A stretch of DNA of 64,000 nucleotides, taken from NCBI GenBank assembly GCA_037102815.1, contig BTPP01000012.1:682001-746000 (forward strand). The letters are read 5' to 3'. The translations under genes and the position numbers were made by a program. The notes beneath the pieces were generated by a model. The model was given only the letters and a program-made list of their open reading frames with translations, was not told the origin of the DNA and did no database searches. The stretch comes from Neurospora intermedia (taxonomy: Eukaryota; Ascomycota; Sordariomycetes; Sordariales; Sordariaceae). Position 1 is the stretch's first letter. The number at the start of each line of letters is the position of its first letter. This document shows, piece after piece, positions 34,601 through 47,699 of this stretch.

Positions 34601-37600
34601 CGAGGCTTTGTACGTCGATAGAACTTTAGACTATAATATAAGAGAAGTACCTAATATAATAGTTAAAATTGATTAGAACTTACTATTAAACTTTATTTAT
34701 TTATACGTTACTGTCCGGATTAGTTTGGATAAGTAAGAGATAGATAAAATTTGTATTAATAACGGAGCGGGAAGAATAATTATTGGTAGGAACTTTTTAG
34801 AGAAGTTGGACTATATAATCGAGAAGCGAGACGGCTATTTGATAGGTATAGAAGGACTAAGGTAGAATACTTAAAACTAGATAACTTTTATTTTTTACCT
34901 TTTGGGTAAGGATAGTAATAAGAATCCGACTTTAATAAAGTTTATAAAGTTAGGATGGGTAATTGATAAGCTGAAACTAAATATACTATTAGGCAATGAC
35001 TTTATATACCCCTACGAGCTTATAATTAATAATAATACAAGCTGGATTACTTTCTTAAATTTGGACGGATTTAATATTATTTTCGGAACCTGAAATACCG
35101 CCCACCCCTATAAAAGGAGAATTACAGCAATAAGGAAGGTAGTACTAATACTCCGGTAGGAAACTTTTATACCGGTTAATTATACGCCCTTCCCTTCCGA
35201 TAGGAGTTTTAACTTTATTGCTAAATACAATGCAGCGGTTTATACTGTAATTAATGTAAAAACCCTTCAAGTTGTGAAAATAGTTAATTTATTGGACGGA
35301 CCGATAATTATTAATAAATATAATAAAGTGGGTAATATATACGAAACGACCGATTACGGATATTTTACAATTATATGGACTAAGGTAATAAAAGTACTAA
35401 CGATCGGAGCCGCCCTATTAATAATAGGACAATTGCCGGGAACCGGCGCCTAAATAACGGATATAATAAGTATCGACCCTACCCCCGAATTAAATACTAT
35501 AAGTATTACTATAATAGTAAATTATGAATTTCCCCTAGATAATTGTATTTTTATAATAGTAAGTAGAGAAGTAATAAGGAATAAACTAATCCCTCCCCCG
35601 CCCCCCGATTTAATAAGAATGAATATTCTAATACTAGATTTAGTATTTAATATAATAGAAAATGGGCCTACTAACCCCTTACAACTATATGAGATCCCGG
35701 TGGAATTAATTATAATTAACGAAAAGAAGCTACGGGTATTAGAAAAGTAATTAATATTAGGATTGAAAATGCCTACGAATAAGTTAGAGGTGATAATGGA
35801 CGAAGGGGTGTATATTTATACTAAGGATAAGAGTATAGTGAATAAATTGAAGCGCTTAATTAAGGAATTCCTTAAATTTTAGGAAAATAACGAATTAATT
35901 AAATAATCCCCTAATAATTTAATAAAAGTTCCGCTAGTAGAAGGATAGTAAAATTAACGAATAGTAATAAGATTATATCTTTTAAATTATAAAGACCGGG
36001 AAGTCCTGGACTAGATCTTTAACGAATTATATAATAAAGGAAAAATAGAATAGGTAACGAAAGCTACCCCCTTTGCCTACTTAATATTTATAGTATAGAG
36101 AGAGGTCTACGGTAAACCTAAAGTAAGAGTGGTAATTAATTTCCGCAGCCTAAATAAAGTAACTGTACTAAATAATTACCTATTACCCCTATAATTGGAA
36201 GTAATCGTAATACTGAGAGGCAAAGGATAGATTATTATAATCGATATAACGGCCTTCTTTTATTAATTCGGGGTTTAGCTATAGTATTGCAATAGATTTA
36301 CCTTAATTAGCCTAAGAGGATTAGAATAGTTAACTATTACTTTAATAGGTTATAAGAATATATTAGCTTACGTATAATGCTATATAGATAGGCTGTTAAA
36401 TAAATATAAAAGTTTTTACTGTACGTTTATCGATGATATTATTATTTTCTCGGATATAATTGAAGAGTATTTATATTACTTCAAAAATATTTTTAGGCTA
36501 TTCGTAGAAAATAATATAATATTATTTATTAAAAAGTTATAGATTGGGTACCTTAGCGTTAAATTACTTAGTTTTAGGGTCTATGCCCTAGGTTTAGTTA
36601 ATATAGCGGATAGGTTATAAGCTTTTAAAAACCTAACCTTCCTAAAGTAATTAAGAGTTTTAAAGTAATATATTAGGGGAACTGGATTTATTAAGTATTT
36701 AATATTATATTATATTTAAATTTTAGAACTATTATAGAGACGAAAGGTAGAATTATTAGTCGAGGGAAGGAAAAAGGGCGTTGTAGAAAACGGTAAGCCC
36801 TCAAAATAAATAAATTATTGTAAGTCCATATATTACGAACTAATAAATATAAAATTCGAATCCTTTTGGGCGTTGTAGGAGGTTATTTATAAAGAAGATC
36901 CGATAATACTCTACTATTTTAACCCCGATAAATAACTATTCCTTTAAGTAGATAGGTTTCTAGAAAGAGGATTTGGTGTAATAGTGTTCTATGTGAAGGA
37001 TGGATATACGTAGATCCTAGGTACGATAATATTATTTAATTAAGTATTATTGGTAATATTTCTGAGCAAATGTTTGATAAATGTTGAGCTCCGGTATAGC
37101 CCCTCAGAATTCGAAGTAGCGTACCTAGTTTAGGCGGTAAAGAGATTGAGGATAATATTTTATTCGAGCAATATACTAGTAATTGTATTGATAGACTATT
37201 TAGTAACGAAAGGTATTATAGAATAAATTTTATTAAATATATCCTTAATTAATAGGGCTAATAGATAATTAATTAACGCCTCTATTTATCTATTAATGTA
37301 TGACTTAAAAGTTTACTATTTCGCCGGTAAGCTGAACTTTATCCCCGACGCCTTATTGAGATTAAAAGTAGTTGGAGATTCTAATTAGTGGCTAGAAGGG
37401 GAACCGGTATTTAACGACCTCTAGTATACCCGCGAGGACTAAGTATATATTACTATAGCTGAGGTATAAATGGATGACGATATAAGGAAGAGATTGGTAG
37501 AAGTATATATAAGGGATATAAAATACGCCCCCCTGATACGTGATTTGAAAATATTACTAGCGACTACCGAGGACGGTAAGGAATTCTTTTTTAAGCTAGG

Positions 37601-39498
37601 TATATTATTTATATTAAAAAACAATCTTTTCTACTATTTATAACCGGACGATACGAAAAGTTTGTATATTCCTTATAAATTTGTAAAAGATATTTTCAAA
37701 ATAGCCTACGACGATAAATATTATTTCGGATGTAATAAAATACTATATAATTTAAAAAATATTATAATTAATAATAAGATAAGAATAGTTAAGAAGTACG
37801 TCTAGTATTGCCCGACCTGTAATTTTAATTAGATAAGTAGGGTAAAGTTAAACGGGGAATACTAGTTAATCCGACTAAGTAAAGGTGATTAGCTTCCTAT
37901 GAGAATTATTATTATAGACTTTATTATTAGACTGCCGGAAATATTATTAATAGGGATAATTTGGTAAATACTAGGATATAGTACCTTCGATTGTTTAATG
38001 CCCGTAACTAATAAAGCTACAAAAAGATCTCTACTCCTACTTAGGTACTTAATATATACGGCCGAGGAATAGGGAGAAGTATTAATTAAATTCTTATTAC
38101 TATACGATTAGAGAATCCCGTATAGTATTATTTTAAATAGAAATAAAAAGTTTACCTTATTATTTTAGAAAGGAATATAGATATTATTAGGAATAAAACT
38201 ATTAATAAGTATAGTATATTACCCCTAAATGGATAGTATAGCCGAGAGAAAGAATTAAACTATTAAAATCGTATTGAAATTTTATACCTTCGACCGATTA
38301 GATGCTAAATAGATTAATATTATCCTAATGCTATAATAGAATTTAAATAATTTATACTCCGACCTTATTAAGTTAAGTCCCTATAAATTATTATTCGGAT
38401 TTCGACTTCTTAGTCCTTTGGATATACTATCCTCGGAGAAACCTTTAGAAAGTAATATACTTACTTTAAGGGAATACTTAAGATAAAATGCCCAATTGGT
38501 TATAGACTTTGCGGCAATAGAAGTAAAGAGAAGATACGATGTAAGGTACTAACCTACCCAATTCGGAGAAAATAATAAAGTATTTTTAAGGTTTTATTAT
38601 AGATACTACCTTCCCGGACGATTATTAAAGAAATATTCGCAATAGAGATTAGGACCCTTCAAAATTTTAGAAAAAGTCGGCCGCTTAATATACCGACTAG
38701 AGCTGCCACCGACTATAAAAATACACCCGGTTGTTTCAATAGCCCAATTTACTAGAGTCCTAAGTAAAGATTTATTTAATTGAATATTGCCGCTACTAGG
38801 ACTAGTAGAGGATTTACAATTATCCTTAGGATTAGAAAACGGGAAAGTATATAAAGTAGAGTATATTGTAAGGTATACCCTGAACAAAGTACGAACGGGA
38901 TACAAATATTGGATTAAATGGAAAGGATATAGGTACTACGAAAATGAATAGAAGTCCGAATAGCAATTATAAAGATCCAAATAATTGATTGAAGAATACT
39001 GGGATTATTAAGGAGGTAGGCTAAAGGATTTATTAGTAGGGGTAAAATTAGGAGGACGATAGTAAGTCCGGTTCGTAGACGAATAAGATTGATGATCCTT
39101 TGAAGGAAGATAATAATAATGGACGCAATTCTCGGAAGATAGGAAGAGAATTTCGGAGGATAGGAAGAGGACTTCGGAAGGTAAGAAGAATATTTTGGAG
39201 GATAAGATAAGAAGGGATGTATAAATTTACTAAGGATAGTAAGGATTTCTTTCGTACCCGGGTATTTGATACTAGATTTGGATTATTTCTATAGAATAGC
39301 GTTATGACTATTAGGGTTATAACTAGGATAGTTGACTAAGCTATACCCCCGGTAGGTAGAGTACCTGCCGGGCTAGCGCCGCTAATTATATGTGTAACCC
39401 GTGTATACGATTGCGGATCGTTAACCTACTTTAGATTAGATAAGGAAAGCAACAAGCGACTGGGTTTATAATCCCAGTCGCTGGTGCAGGCTCCCGAG

Positions 39499-39741
39499 TG
39501 TCACGGGGCGCGAGCAAGCACTAAGCTAAGACTTTGATTGTTGTGCGAGGAACAAGAAGAGAATCCTGTGCGCGCACGAGAACTATGTAGGGCACGCTGT
39601 AGGTCCAATACACGGACCACAGCACGTATATACGTAAGTGCATGTGACCGCTGTACTGTACTTAGATAGCTGTAAGCTGGCTGCACTATTGTAGTACAGC
39701 ACCCATTTATATATAGGAACATGGCAGCAATGCCTATAATA
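39499..39741 (-). repeat. LTR of Gypsy-2, left copy (3' LTR)
   Basis: 243 bp. Compared by eye with 47457-47699 it differs at about 27 positions, all transitions. In the first half the other copy carries more changes; in the second half this copy carries more. Confidence 0.93.
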
Positions 39742-42700
39742 CTACCCTCCCTTAAAATGAAACTCCCTTCGCAAAATCCGTTATTATTAATAAAATGGGC
39801 CCTGCCGGCCTTCCCGTGGCTGCGCCCAATCAGGAGTCGGCAAAAATTTTGCCAAGACGGGAAGCTGCTTAGCGTCCGCCGGTGTTTCGACTCCCGCTCA
39901 GGGGTAGAACACTAGCCAAAATATCGCTAAATCCGACCCTTCCGCCGTAAGAGCTATCATTACCTTTAATAATACATCTGCACGCCGGGAACCAGCTCCA
40001 AACGCTCCAATTATTGTATATAGAGGACCTTAATGACTCTTACTATTACCAGCCCTACCGGGGGTACTATAGGGACGCCCGTAGTATAGCAGTTTATGTA
40101 GGACGCCCGTAGCTGCTACTAGTATAAGTGTTGGAGAGCTTGCGTATTCAACTCCCTACCTGTAATTTGTTTTTTCTTTAAACGCTCAGTTATTGTACTG
40201 CTAATCCGTAAAGACTCTCAGATTCTTCTTATCTTCAAATTTTAGTATTGACTGCGTATGTAGCCGATTTAGGGACTAGGAGACGTAAAACCGCCGTAAA
40301 ACGTACTATCTCTCAGTACCGTTGACGGTTGCTCTATAAAAGGGTAGACTATAAGGCATTCGATTAGGGTGCGCGGAATAAGTCGAGCTGAACTCCTTTT
40401 TTTTTTTTTTTTTTTAGAGTTTCTGCCACCCTAGTCTTTTGACTTTTATCACTTGCTGTTCAGTCTGGTGCTTCGCCGCACCGGTTGGTTCGAGGTCGGC
40501 TCCGGCAGTAGTCGCCCTGGCGGCGCCGGTATATTGTCGGGGGACACTTAGGGGTTCTCGGGTAGGGAGTTCTTCGCCTTTTACTATACCTTGAATCCTT
40601 TTCTGAAAATTGGATGAGGAGGGCCTAGTTCTGGGCGAATATTGTAAAACTCCCACACCAATTTATTACAACCTTCCAAGTTTGCCGCTAGTTGCTAGTT
40701 AGGGGGGTAATGAGTCTACTATACTTAGTAATACCAATTACTCCCTACCTTCTAGTAATCTAATAATGTTTCGAATTCCCAACGTCTTTCCTCTACAAAG
40801 TCATCGGTCCTTGTAATAACTATCCCTTTATTAGCCTTAATATTTATAACTAGATTAGACTACCCTAGTAAACCCTCTATATAAGGCTTAACTTTCGAGA
40901 CGTTGATTATATGGGTAACCTTTATATTTGTCGGTAGAGATAACTCTAACGAATAGGAGTCTGCTCTTATTATACGGAAAGGACCCTTAAATTTTAGCGA
41001 CAATTTTACTACCGGCCGACCTATAGCGTAATTCTCCATATTAAGTATAACCATATCGCCTAGTTTGTACTTAGGGGCGTTTATTCGTCTTACGTTGGCC
41101 GCCGCCTCATACCGGTCTTGAGCTTGCTTTGATAGTACGATTAGCTTATCCTAAACTGCCTTGAAGCGTTCTATAATTTTGTTAGCCTTGAATATCTATT
41201 GCCGTTGCTCCGGTGATACGTCTGGTGGAGGTAGCTTCGAGGGTTTAATACCTATTCGAGGATAAAATCCGTAGTTGGCGAAGAATAGCGATACTCCTAT
41301 AGTTACTAATTGGAGATTATTACCTTAGAACTCGACTAACGCTAGCTAATCTACCTAATTGTCTTAGGCCCAATTGACGAAGGTTCGAAGATATTACTCC
41401 ATCTCCGCATTAATCCTCTCTATTTGGCCGTTTATTTCCTTGTAGTATAGTATAGACAGTTTCAATTTAATGCCCAATCTGTCTAACAATTGTTGCCAAA
41501 ATACAAATACGAATTACACTCCTCTATCCAATATAATAGTATCCGGTAGACCGTATAAAGTATAGATATAGTCGATAAACTTTTCCACCAGCTCCTCGGT
41601 TAACAACCCTTCGCAAGGAATAAAATGCCTCATTTTTATCAATCTATCTACTACTATAATAACGTACTAGTAGGCCACCCCTTTTCTATTTCTTATTAAC
41701 TTGGGCAGCGGCGTTACATAATCTACTAAAATATCCCGCCATAGCGTATAAGGTAATAGCAACGGCTTCAGGAAGCCCGCGGGCGCTATTCGGGAGGGTT
41801 TAGTCTTTGAGCACGAGAGGCAGCCTTTGTAGTAAATATTAATTATTATAATTAAGCCCAGCCACCAGTACGTGCGGTTTATTAGGTTAAGTATTTTGTC
41901 CCTTCCCGGGTAACCGCCTAGTGCTGAAGTATAGGTTCTATAAATCAACTCCAGCTAAGTTTTATTATCGTCGGACGGTATTATTACCCTATCCCTAAAT
42001 ATTACTCTACTATTAACGAAGTAGTATTCTACGAAGGGAACGCGCAGGACCTTCTTGAGATGTCTCGGCTACCGCTCGCCTTCCTTAATCGCCGTTATAA
42101 TTTCGGCCATTATTATAGAATTGCTATAGGACTTCAATATAAGGTCGTCGGTGTGGATTGCCTCGTCTCCTTCGCCCTCGCCTTCAAGTACACAGACTAC
42201 TAACGGCTCCCCCTTGTCCGATATAATATCTACGTGGATTTTATCAGAGTCGAATAATTCGTCGAAACGTTCTAGGTCAATTAGCGGCTTCTCCCTCGCT
42301 TGAAGTCTATTATTAGAAGTATCTTTGGGGATGTGTTTAGGTTTCCGGCTCAGGGCATCTGGCCGTACATTAGTCGAGCCCGGTCTGTACCTAATTGTAA
42401 AGTTGAATCGCGATAAGAACTCTGACTAACGTATATACCTAGGTGTAAGCTTCTTCGTAGTACTAAAGGTCTTCAGATTTTTGTGATCCGTAATGATTTC
42501 GAACGGCTGCGTAGCTCCTTCCAATTCTGGCCTCTATTCTTCCAGTACTTTTACTACCGCTAGCAACTCCTTATCGTAAATATTGTAATTACATTCAGCC
42601 GTTAAGTGCTTAGTAAAGAAGTAAGCAATTGGGTATAGTTGGCCGTCGTCGTACAATTAGGAGAGGGTCCCGCCGGATAACTAGTTAGAAGTATTAACCT

Positions 42701-45700
42701 CTACAACTATAGGCTTCTCCCAATTATAGATCTTTAATACTAGAGTTATTATAAATACTTCTTTTAGTAATATAAATGCCGCCTTATACTTGCCTTCCTA
42801 TTACTATTCTACGCCCTTCTTTATTAATTTGTATAGTAGCTTAACTATCGAGGAAAATTAAATTATAAATCGTCAGTAGAAATTGGCAAAGCCTAGAAAC
42901 TATTACAATTATTATTTAGACGTTAATACTTCCTAGTAAGTAACGGCTTCGACCTTGTCTGGATCTATCTCAATACTTCCTAGGGTAATAATTAGACTTA
43001 GATACTTCGTTCATTAAGTGTAGAACTCGTATTTATCGATATCGATTTATAGTCCGGCATTAATTAATCGTTAGAGTACTTCCCGGACGTATTTAATGTA
43101 TTCCTTATATATCTCTAAGAAGATTAAGATATCGTCGAGGTAGGCCGTGGCGTAAATGTCCAAAATATTATACAATATATCGTTAATAAAGTTCTAGAAA
43201 GACGCTAATACCCTTAATAATCCGAAGGGATATACTAATAATTCGTACAGTCCGAACCTTATAATAAAGGCCGTTAACCATTCGTAGCCTTCCGCTATGC
43301 GTAGTTTATTGAATGCTGCGATAACGTCCACCTTTGTAAATTACTTCGCCCTATAAATAGTGTTTAAAGTTTCTCTAATTAGCGGCAAAGGGTATCGGTT
43401 CTTCAATAAAATATTATTAATACCCCTATAATCAACGCAAATTCTCACCCCACCACCCAGTTTTCGTACTAACAGTACCGGAGAGGCTACGTCGGATGTG
43501 GAGGGTCGTATAAATCCTTTTACAAAATTATTATTAAACTACTACTTAATAACCCTAAACTCCTAGGGTAATATGGGTCTCGCTCTTAAGTAAGGCAGGT
43601 CGTTGCCCAGGATTAGTTCGATCTTATAATTATAAGAGCAGTATTCTAGTAGTACCTCTATATCCATAAGGTTGGCTACTCTAAACAAATCTTTATATTC
43701 CTCTAGAAAGCGATCCCTAATTTCCTCGGGGGTGTATTTTAATTTCGTAGACTTATCTATGAACTTTTGTACGTCTTCTTCTATAATGCCGCAAATACGG
43801 TTAATATCCGTTAATAGTACTAGTTCTTATTTTAGAGGCTCTAGCTCCTCCCTCGGGCTATATATTCGATTAACGAACGTTCGAGCTATTTCTCCTAGTT
43901 TGAAGGATACGGTTGAGAATTAGTCTCCTATAGCTTCGGTCTTACAAACATTAATAAAGTCGTAGACTTTAGGGTCCTCGAAATACTTTTTATATAATTC
44001 CCCTCTACCTTACATAATATCTCTCCAAGCATCCTCCGAGAGGGTCGGCATGGCTATACGTACTTTATCCTTCTGAAGTTCCTCTAACTTAGCCTAAGTA
44101 GTCGAACTAATACAGACGCCTCTCAGCCGTATTATTATTGTAAAGGTCTCTATATTAACTAGCTTAAAGTCTTCTATATCGAGGGGGTTTATCTTTAAAT
44201 CCGCCAGCTCGAAGTAATATAGGTAAGCATATCTAATTCGCTCTAGTCTCGCTATAGTCCACACTCTATAGCCCCCCTTAATTTCCACTATTACTCAGAC
44301 CTTACTTAGTTTCCTATTAGGACCAAACGGTTCTTCGAATTCCCCGGCTGCTACCGGCCACGAGGGGACTTCCATTATTAATGCTTAACTCCCTTTCGGT
44401 ACCTCCGTTGGGTATAAAAACAACTAGTCTACTATCACCTATTCTAGCAGTTGGGGCTTCTTTAAATTGATAACTGTTCGTCGTTTTAGTACCTTAACTA
44501 CTCTCTTCTCCTTATTTAAGGGTGTGGCTACGGCCGGCTCTAGAGTTGGGGACACTAGTATCGCTATAGCTCTAACTGCCTCTATTGCATCAATACAACT
44601 CCCTATACATCCTTTATTCTATATAACTTTATTAATTACCCAATTAACATTTGGGTTATAGAGTTGCAACCATAGCCACCCAAGAACAATAGGGTACTCG
44701 GCCACTAAGTCGGCTACGAAGAGTTTAATCGTTTCTTTATAGCAACCAATTCGCATTATTATCTCCACGTAGCACGTAACCTATTCTTTGAAGCCTCCGT
44801 CTACTAAATATAGGGGTCTTACTTTACCGAACTTACGCATCTCAAAGTACGCCTTTTCAGCGAAGGTCCTATTAATAAAAGCCTTCCCTATATAGCTAAA
44901 ATCGACTAGTAATATACAGTCAATTTCACTATTGCACTAGGGGCACCAAAGGTAAATAAATAAGAGGGTAGTATTCTATCTACAGACATCTAAACTTTCT
45001 ATAGACAAAGGCTCGCCTTTCCAATAAGTAAAAGCCTATTAAACACTCATATTCTCGACAATACCGCCTATACTTTCCTCTTTCCTAGTTCTTTAGTCCC
45101 CTCTAGGCCCTCGGATACATCTTAATCCGAGGGCTCGCCATTTCCCTACTGGGCAGTATCGGTCTCAGGGGCGGCCGTCTTAGTCGTCTCCTTCGTAGCG
45201 GTAGAGTCTACTATAGCTCTAACTTATTACCTACTAGAGCTTCCGTTGCCCTTATTACCGTTATTGCCAGAGTTGGCGTTGCTAGTAACCTTAGGTTTGC
45301 CCCCGTAATTAATCTAACTACGGCATCTACGAGCTTAGTGGCCGGATTTGCCGCACTTAATATACTACTTAATTATAAAGCGGGCTTGGATAACTTCCGG
45401 GTCAATTTCATTCAACTTAATACGGTCGATCTCTATAGCCTCGGGGTCTCGTTGCTTATTATTACTACCGTAACTACTTCCGCCACTATTACTACCACCG
45501 CCGCTAGTCTAACCGCCGTTATTGCAGAAAGCCGCATTATTAAATAATTTAAATAAACCGCGGCACAACTTCACCTATCCTTCCCAATCGTTACGGCTAA
45601 AGGTATTATACTAGTAGGATATTATAGTACAAAGGTCCTTATTAACCTTATCCTTAAATATACGGACCTTCGTAGCCGTATTATAACCGTACTTATCCGC

Positions 45701-47456
45701 CAGTATAATGAACTATACTTCAAAGTCGGCGAAGTTAGCAAACTTGCTATTAGAACCGGTACCCTACTTCAACTAGGCTATAGCTTTCTCGGAGATAGCA
45801 ACAATATCGCCTTACTAAAAACGGGAGGCTAAATAATCTAAAAAACCTTATCCCGTAGGCCAGTCCCAAACAGCCGAATAGTAAAGGTTATCCAGGATCT
45901 TTCTTATACTCGCAACTATAATAACCCTAGCTTCGCCGCCCAAGCAGCCCATAGCGTACAAGAACTTAGTCTTTTTATTTATAAAGTTATAGCCATCGAC
46001 CTCCCAGCGGGTACGGATAGCTATAGACCAGGCGACAAACTAATTGTAGCGCTTAAACGTATCCTTCTCTTCGCCTGTGAACCACTCAAGGTCTTTGGTC
46101 AGGTCGCAACGACGGACGTAAGTGTCGGCAGCCGAAGGGACGAAGTGGTAATGTCCTCCAGGGCCTATAAAGTAATTGCCTGGGCCTCCATTCGGGCCAC
46201 CGGGACCGCCAGGACCGCCAGGGCCGAAACCACCAGATCCGCCGAATCCTCCATATCCACCGAATCCTCCATATCCACTACCCATTCCGGGCTTCAGGCC
46301 GGCAGGTTCGCCGGCTCCTCCCATACCGCTAACGCCGAACCTACTAGCGCTAGTGCCGCTAGCAGCAGCTCCTCCCATACCGCTACCGTTAGTACGGCTA
46401 AAACCTCCTCCCTTAGGGACATCCTCCTCGATAATACCAGTGTCCGATTCATCGCCGTCGTCTGCTCTCACGAAGAACTTAGGGTCCTTAGTAGTTGCCT
46501 CGGCTGGTCCCCTGGTGGTTGCCTCGGCTGCCTTGGTTGCACCAAGTTGGGCCTCGATCTAGGCGTCTCTAAGCCTCTACTTAGTATAATCAAGCTCTTC
46601 GCGAAGGATCTTAGCCCGGTTAGCCTCGGCGAAGGCTTCCTTATAGTTAGTATTCATCTCCTCGAACGTATCGTTCTAGGATTAGGACACGGTTAGTAAA
46701 TTAGTATACTATTACTCTACCGCAGCAATATCGCATTCCTTCTAAGTAACGATAGCGCATAGGGAATCGTTGTCCGACTACAAGGAAGCAACATTCTTCT
46801 ATAGGACTATATTCTCCCTAGCAACGCTATTGTACTTCTATTACTACTAATTAACTTAAACAGCCTATTAGGCTTTAAAATTCTCGAATATAGTAATACA
46901 GGTCTTGAATCCTTCCACCTCCTTCTTAAATGCGGCTACCAACTCGTCTTTTGCCTCTATAATAGTATTAACCTTATTATTAAAATCTTTAAACTTAGCA
47001 TCGAAGTAATAAAGTAATTTTATAACCTCCTCGGAATCCCTAGCCTTCTCGGCAAAATCTTTAGGGACTAAGAGGCTAATTACTTCCTCTTTATAAATAT
47101 ATTAGAGCCAATCGAAGCCCTTCAACAATACTAGGAATACCTCACGCAAGTCAACTTAATCCTACTAGGATTGCGGTTGGTTACCGGGACTAGACATCTT
47201 GTTGTAATTCCAAGCGATAACAAATAAAAAAATACCGGCTAATCGCGCTTGCGATTCTAAAATTATCGTAGTACTTAATCGAAGTTCTCGCTTCGTATCG
47301 ACCGGTATCGAACACATCTTAATTAATTACTGGCGACTACACTGGTCGGCTAAATATAATCTCGCAAAGACCAAATTATCGCAATAATCTCATACTACTC
47401 TTAGTCTATCCGAAATTACTTATTACGCGTTAACGCGATAGTTAGGCATAACAAAG

Positions 47457-47699
47457 TATCACGGGGCGCAAGCAAACACTAAGCTAAGACTTTGATTATT
47501 ATGCGAGGAACAGGAAGAGAATCCTATGCGCACACGAGAACTATGTAGGGCACGCTGTAGGTCCAATATACGGACCACAGCACGTGTGCACGTGAGTGCA
47601 CGTGACCGCTGTACTGCACTCAGACAGCTGTGAGCTGGCTGCACCACTGCAGTACAGCACCCATCTATATACAGGAACATAGCAGCAATGCCTGTGACA
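47457..47699 (-). repeat. LTR of Gypsy-2, right copy (5' LTR)
   Basis: 243 bp, same length as the left copy without indels. It ends GTGACA followed by the duplication CCGAG. Confidence 0.93.

Larger units (their letters stand above)
39499..47699 (-). mobile_element. Gypsy-2: Ty3/gypsy LTR element in the LTR of Gypsy-1, broken fossil
   Basis: 8201 bp with 243-bp LTRs (39499-39741 and 47457-47699), TGTCAC/GTGACA ends and the 5-bp duplication CCGAG (39494-39498 and 47700-47704). It lies on the minus strand. In that direction: gag from about 47.2 to 45.2 kb with a Gly-rich tract (46.1-46.5 kb) and a zinc-knuckle remnant near 45340; reverse transcriptase with its catalytic box at 43119-43142; RNase H about 42.9-42.3 kb; integrase zinc-binding part about 41.95-41.8 kb, core to about 41.3 kb and C-terminal part about 41.05-40.86 kb. 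A purine-rich tract sits next to the 39741 end. Dozens of breaks, but less degraded than the other two. It is the most recent identifiable insertion within Gypsy-1. Confidence 0.92.

Noticed and set aside
31671-39266. idea of a centromeric or mitochondrial-derived AT-rich segment
   Set aside because: Order of gag, reverse transcriptase, RNase H, integrase and chromodomain remnants between matched LTRs explains the sequence fully.
46176-46562. collagen-like Gly-Pro-Pro frame on the plus strand
   Set aside because: Antisense of the Gly-rich gag segment of Gypsy-2; not a host collagen-like gene.
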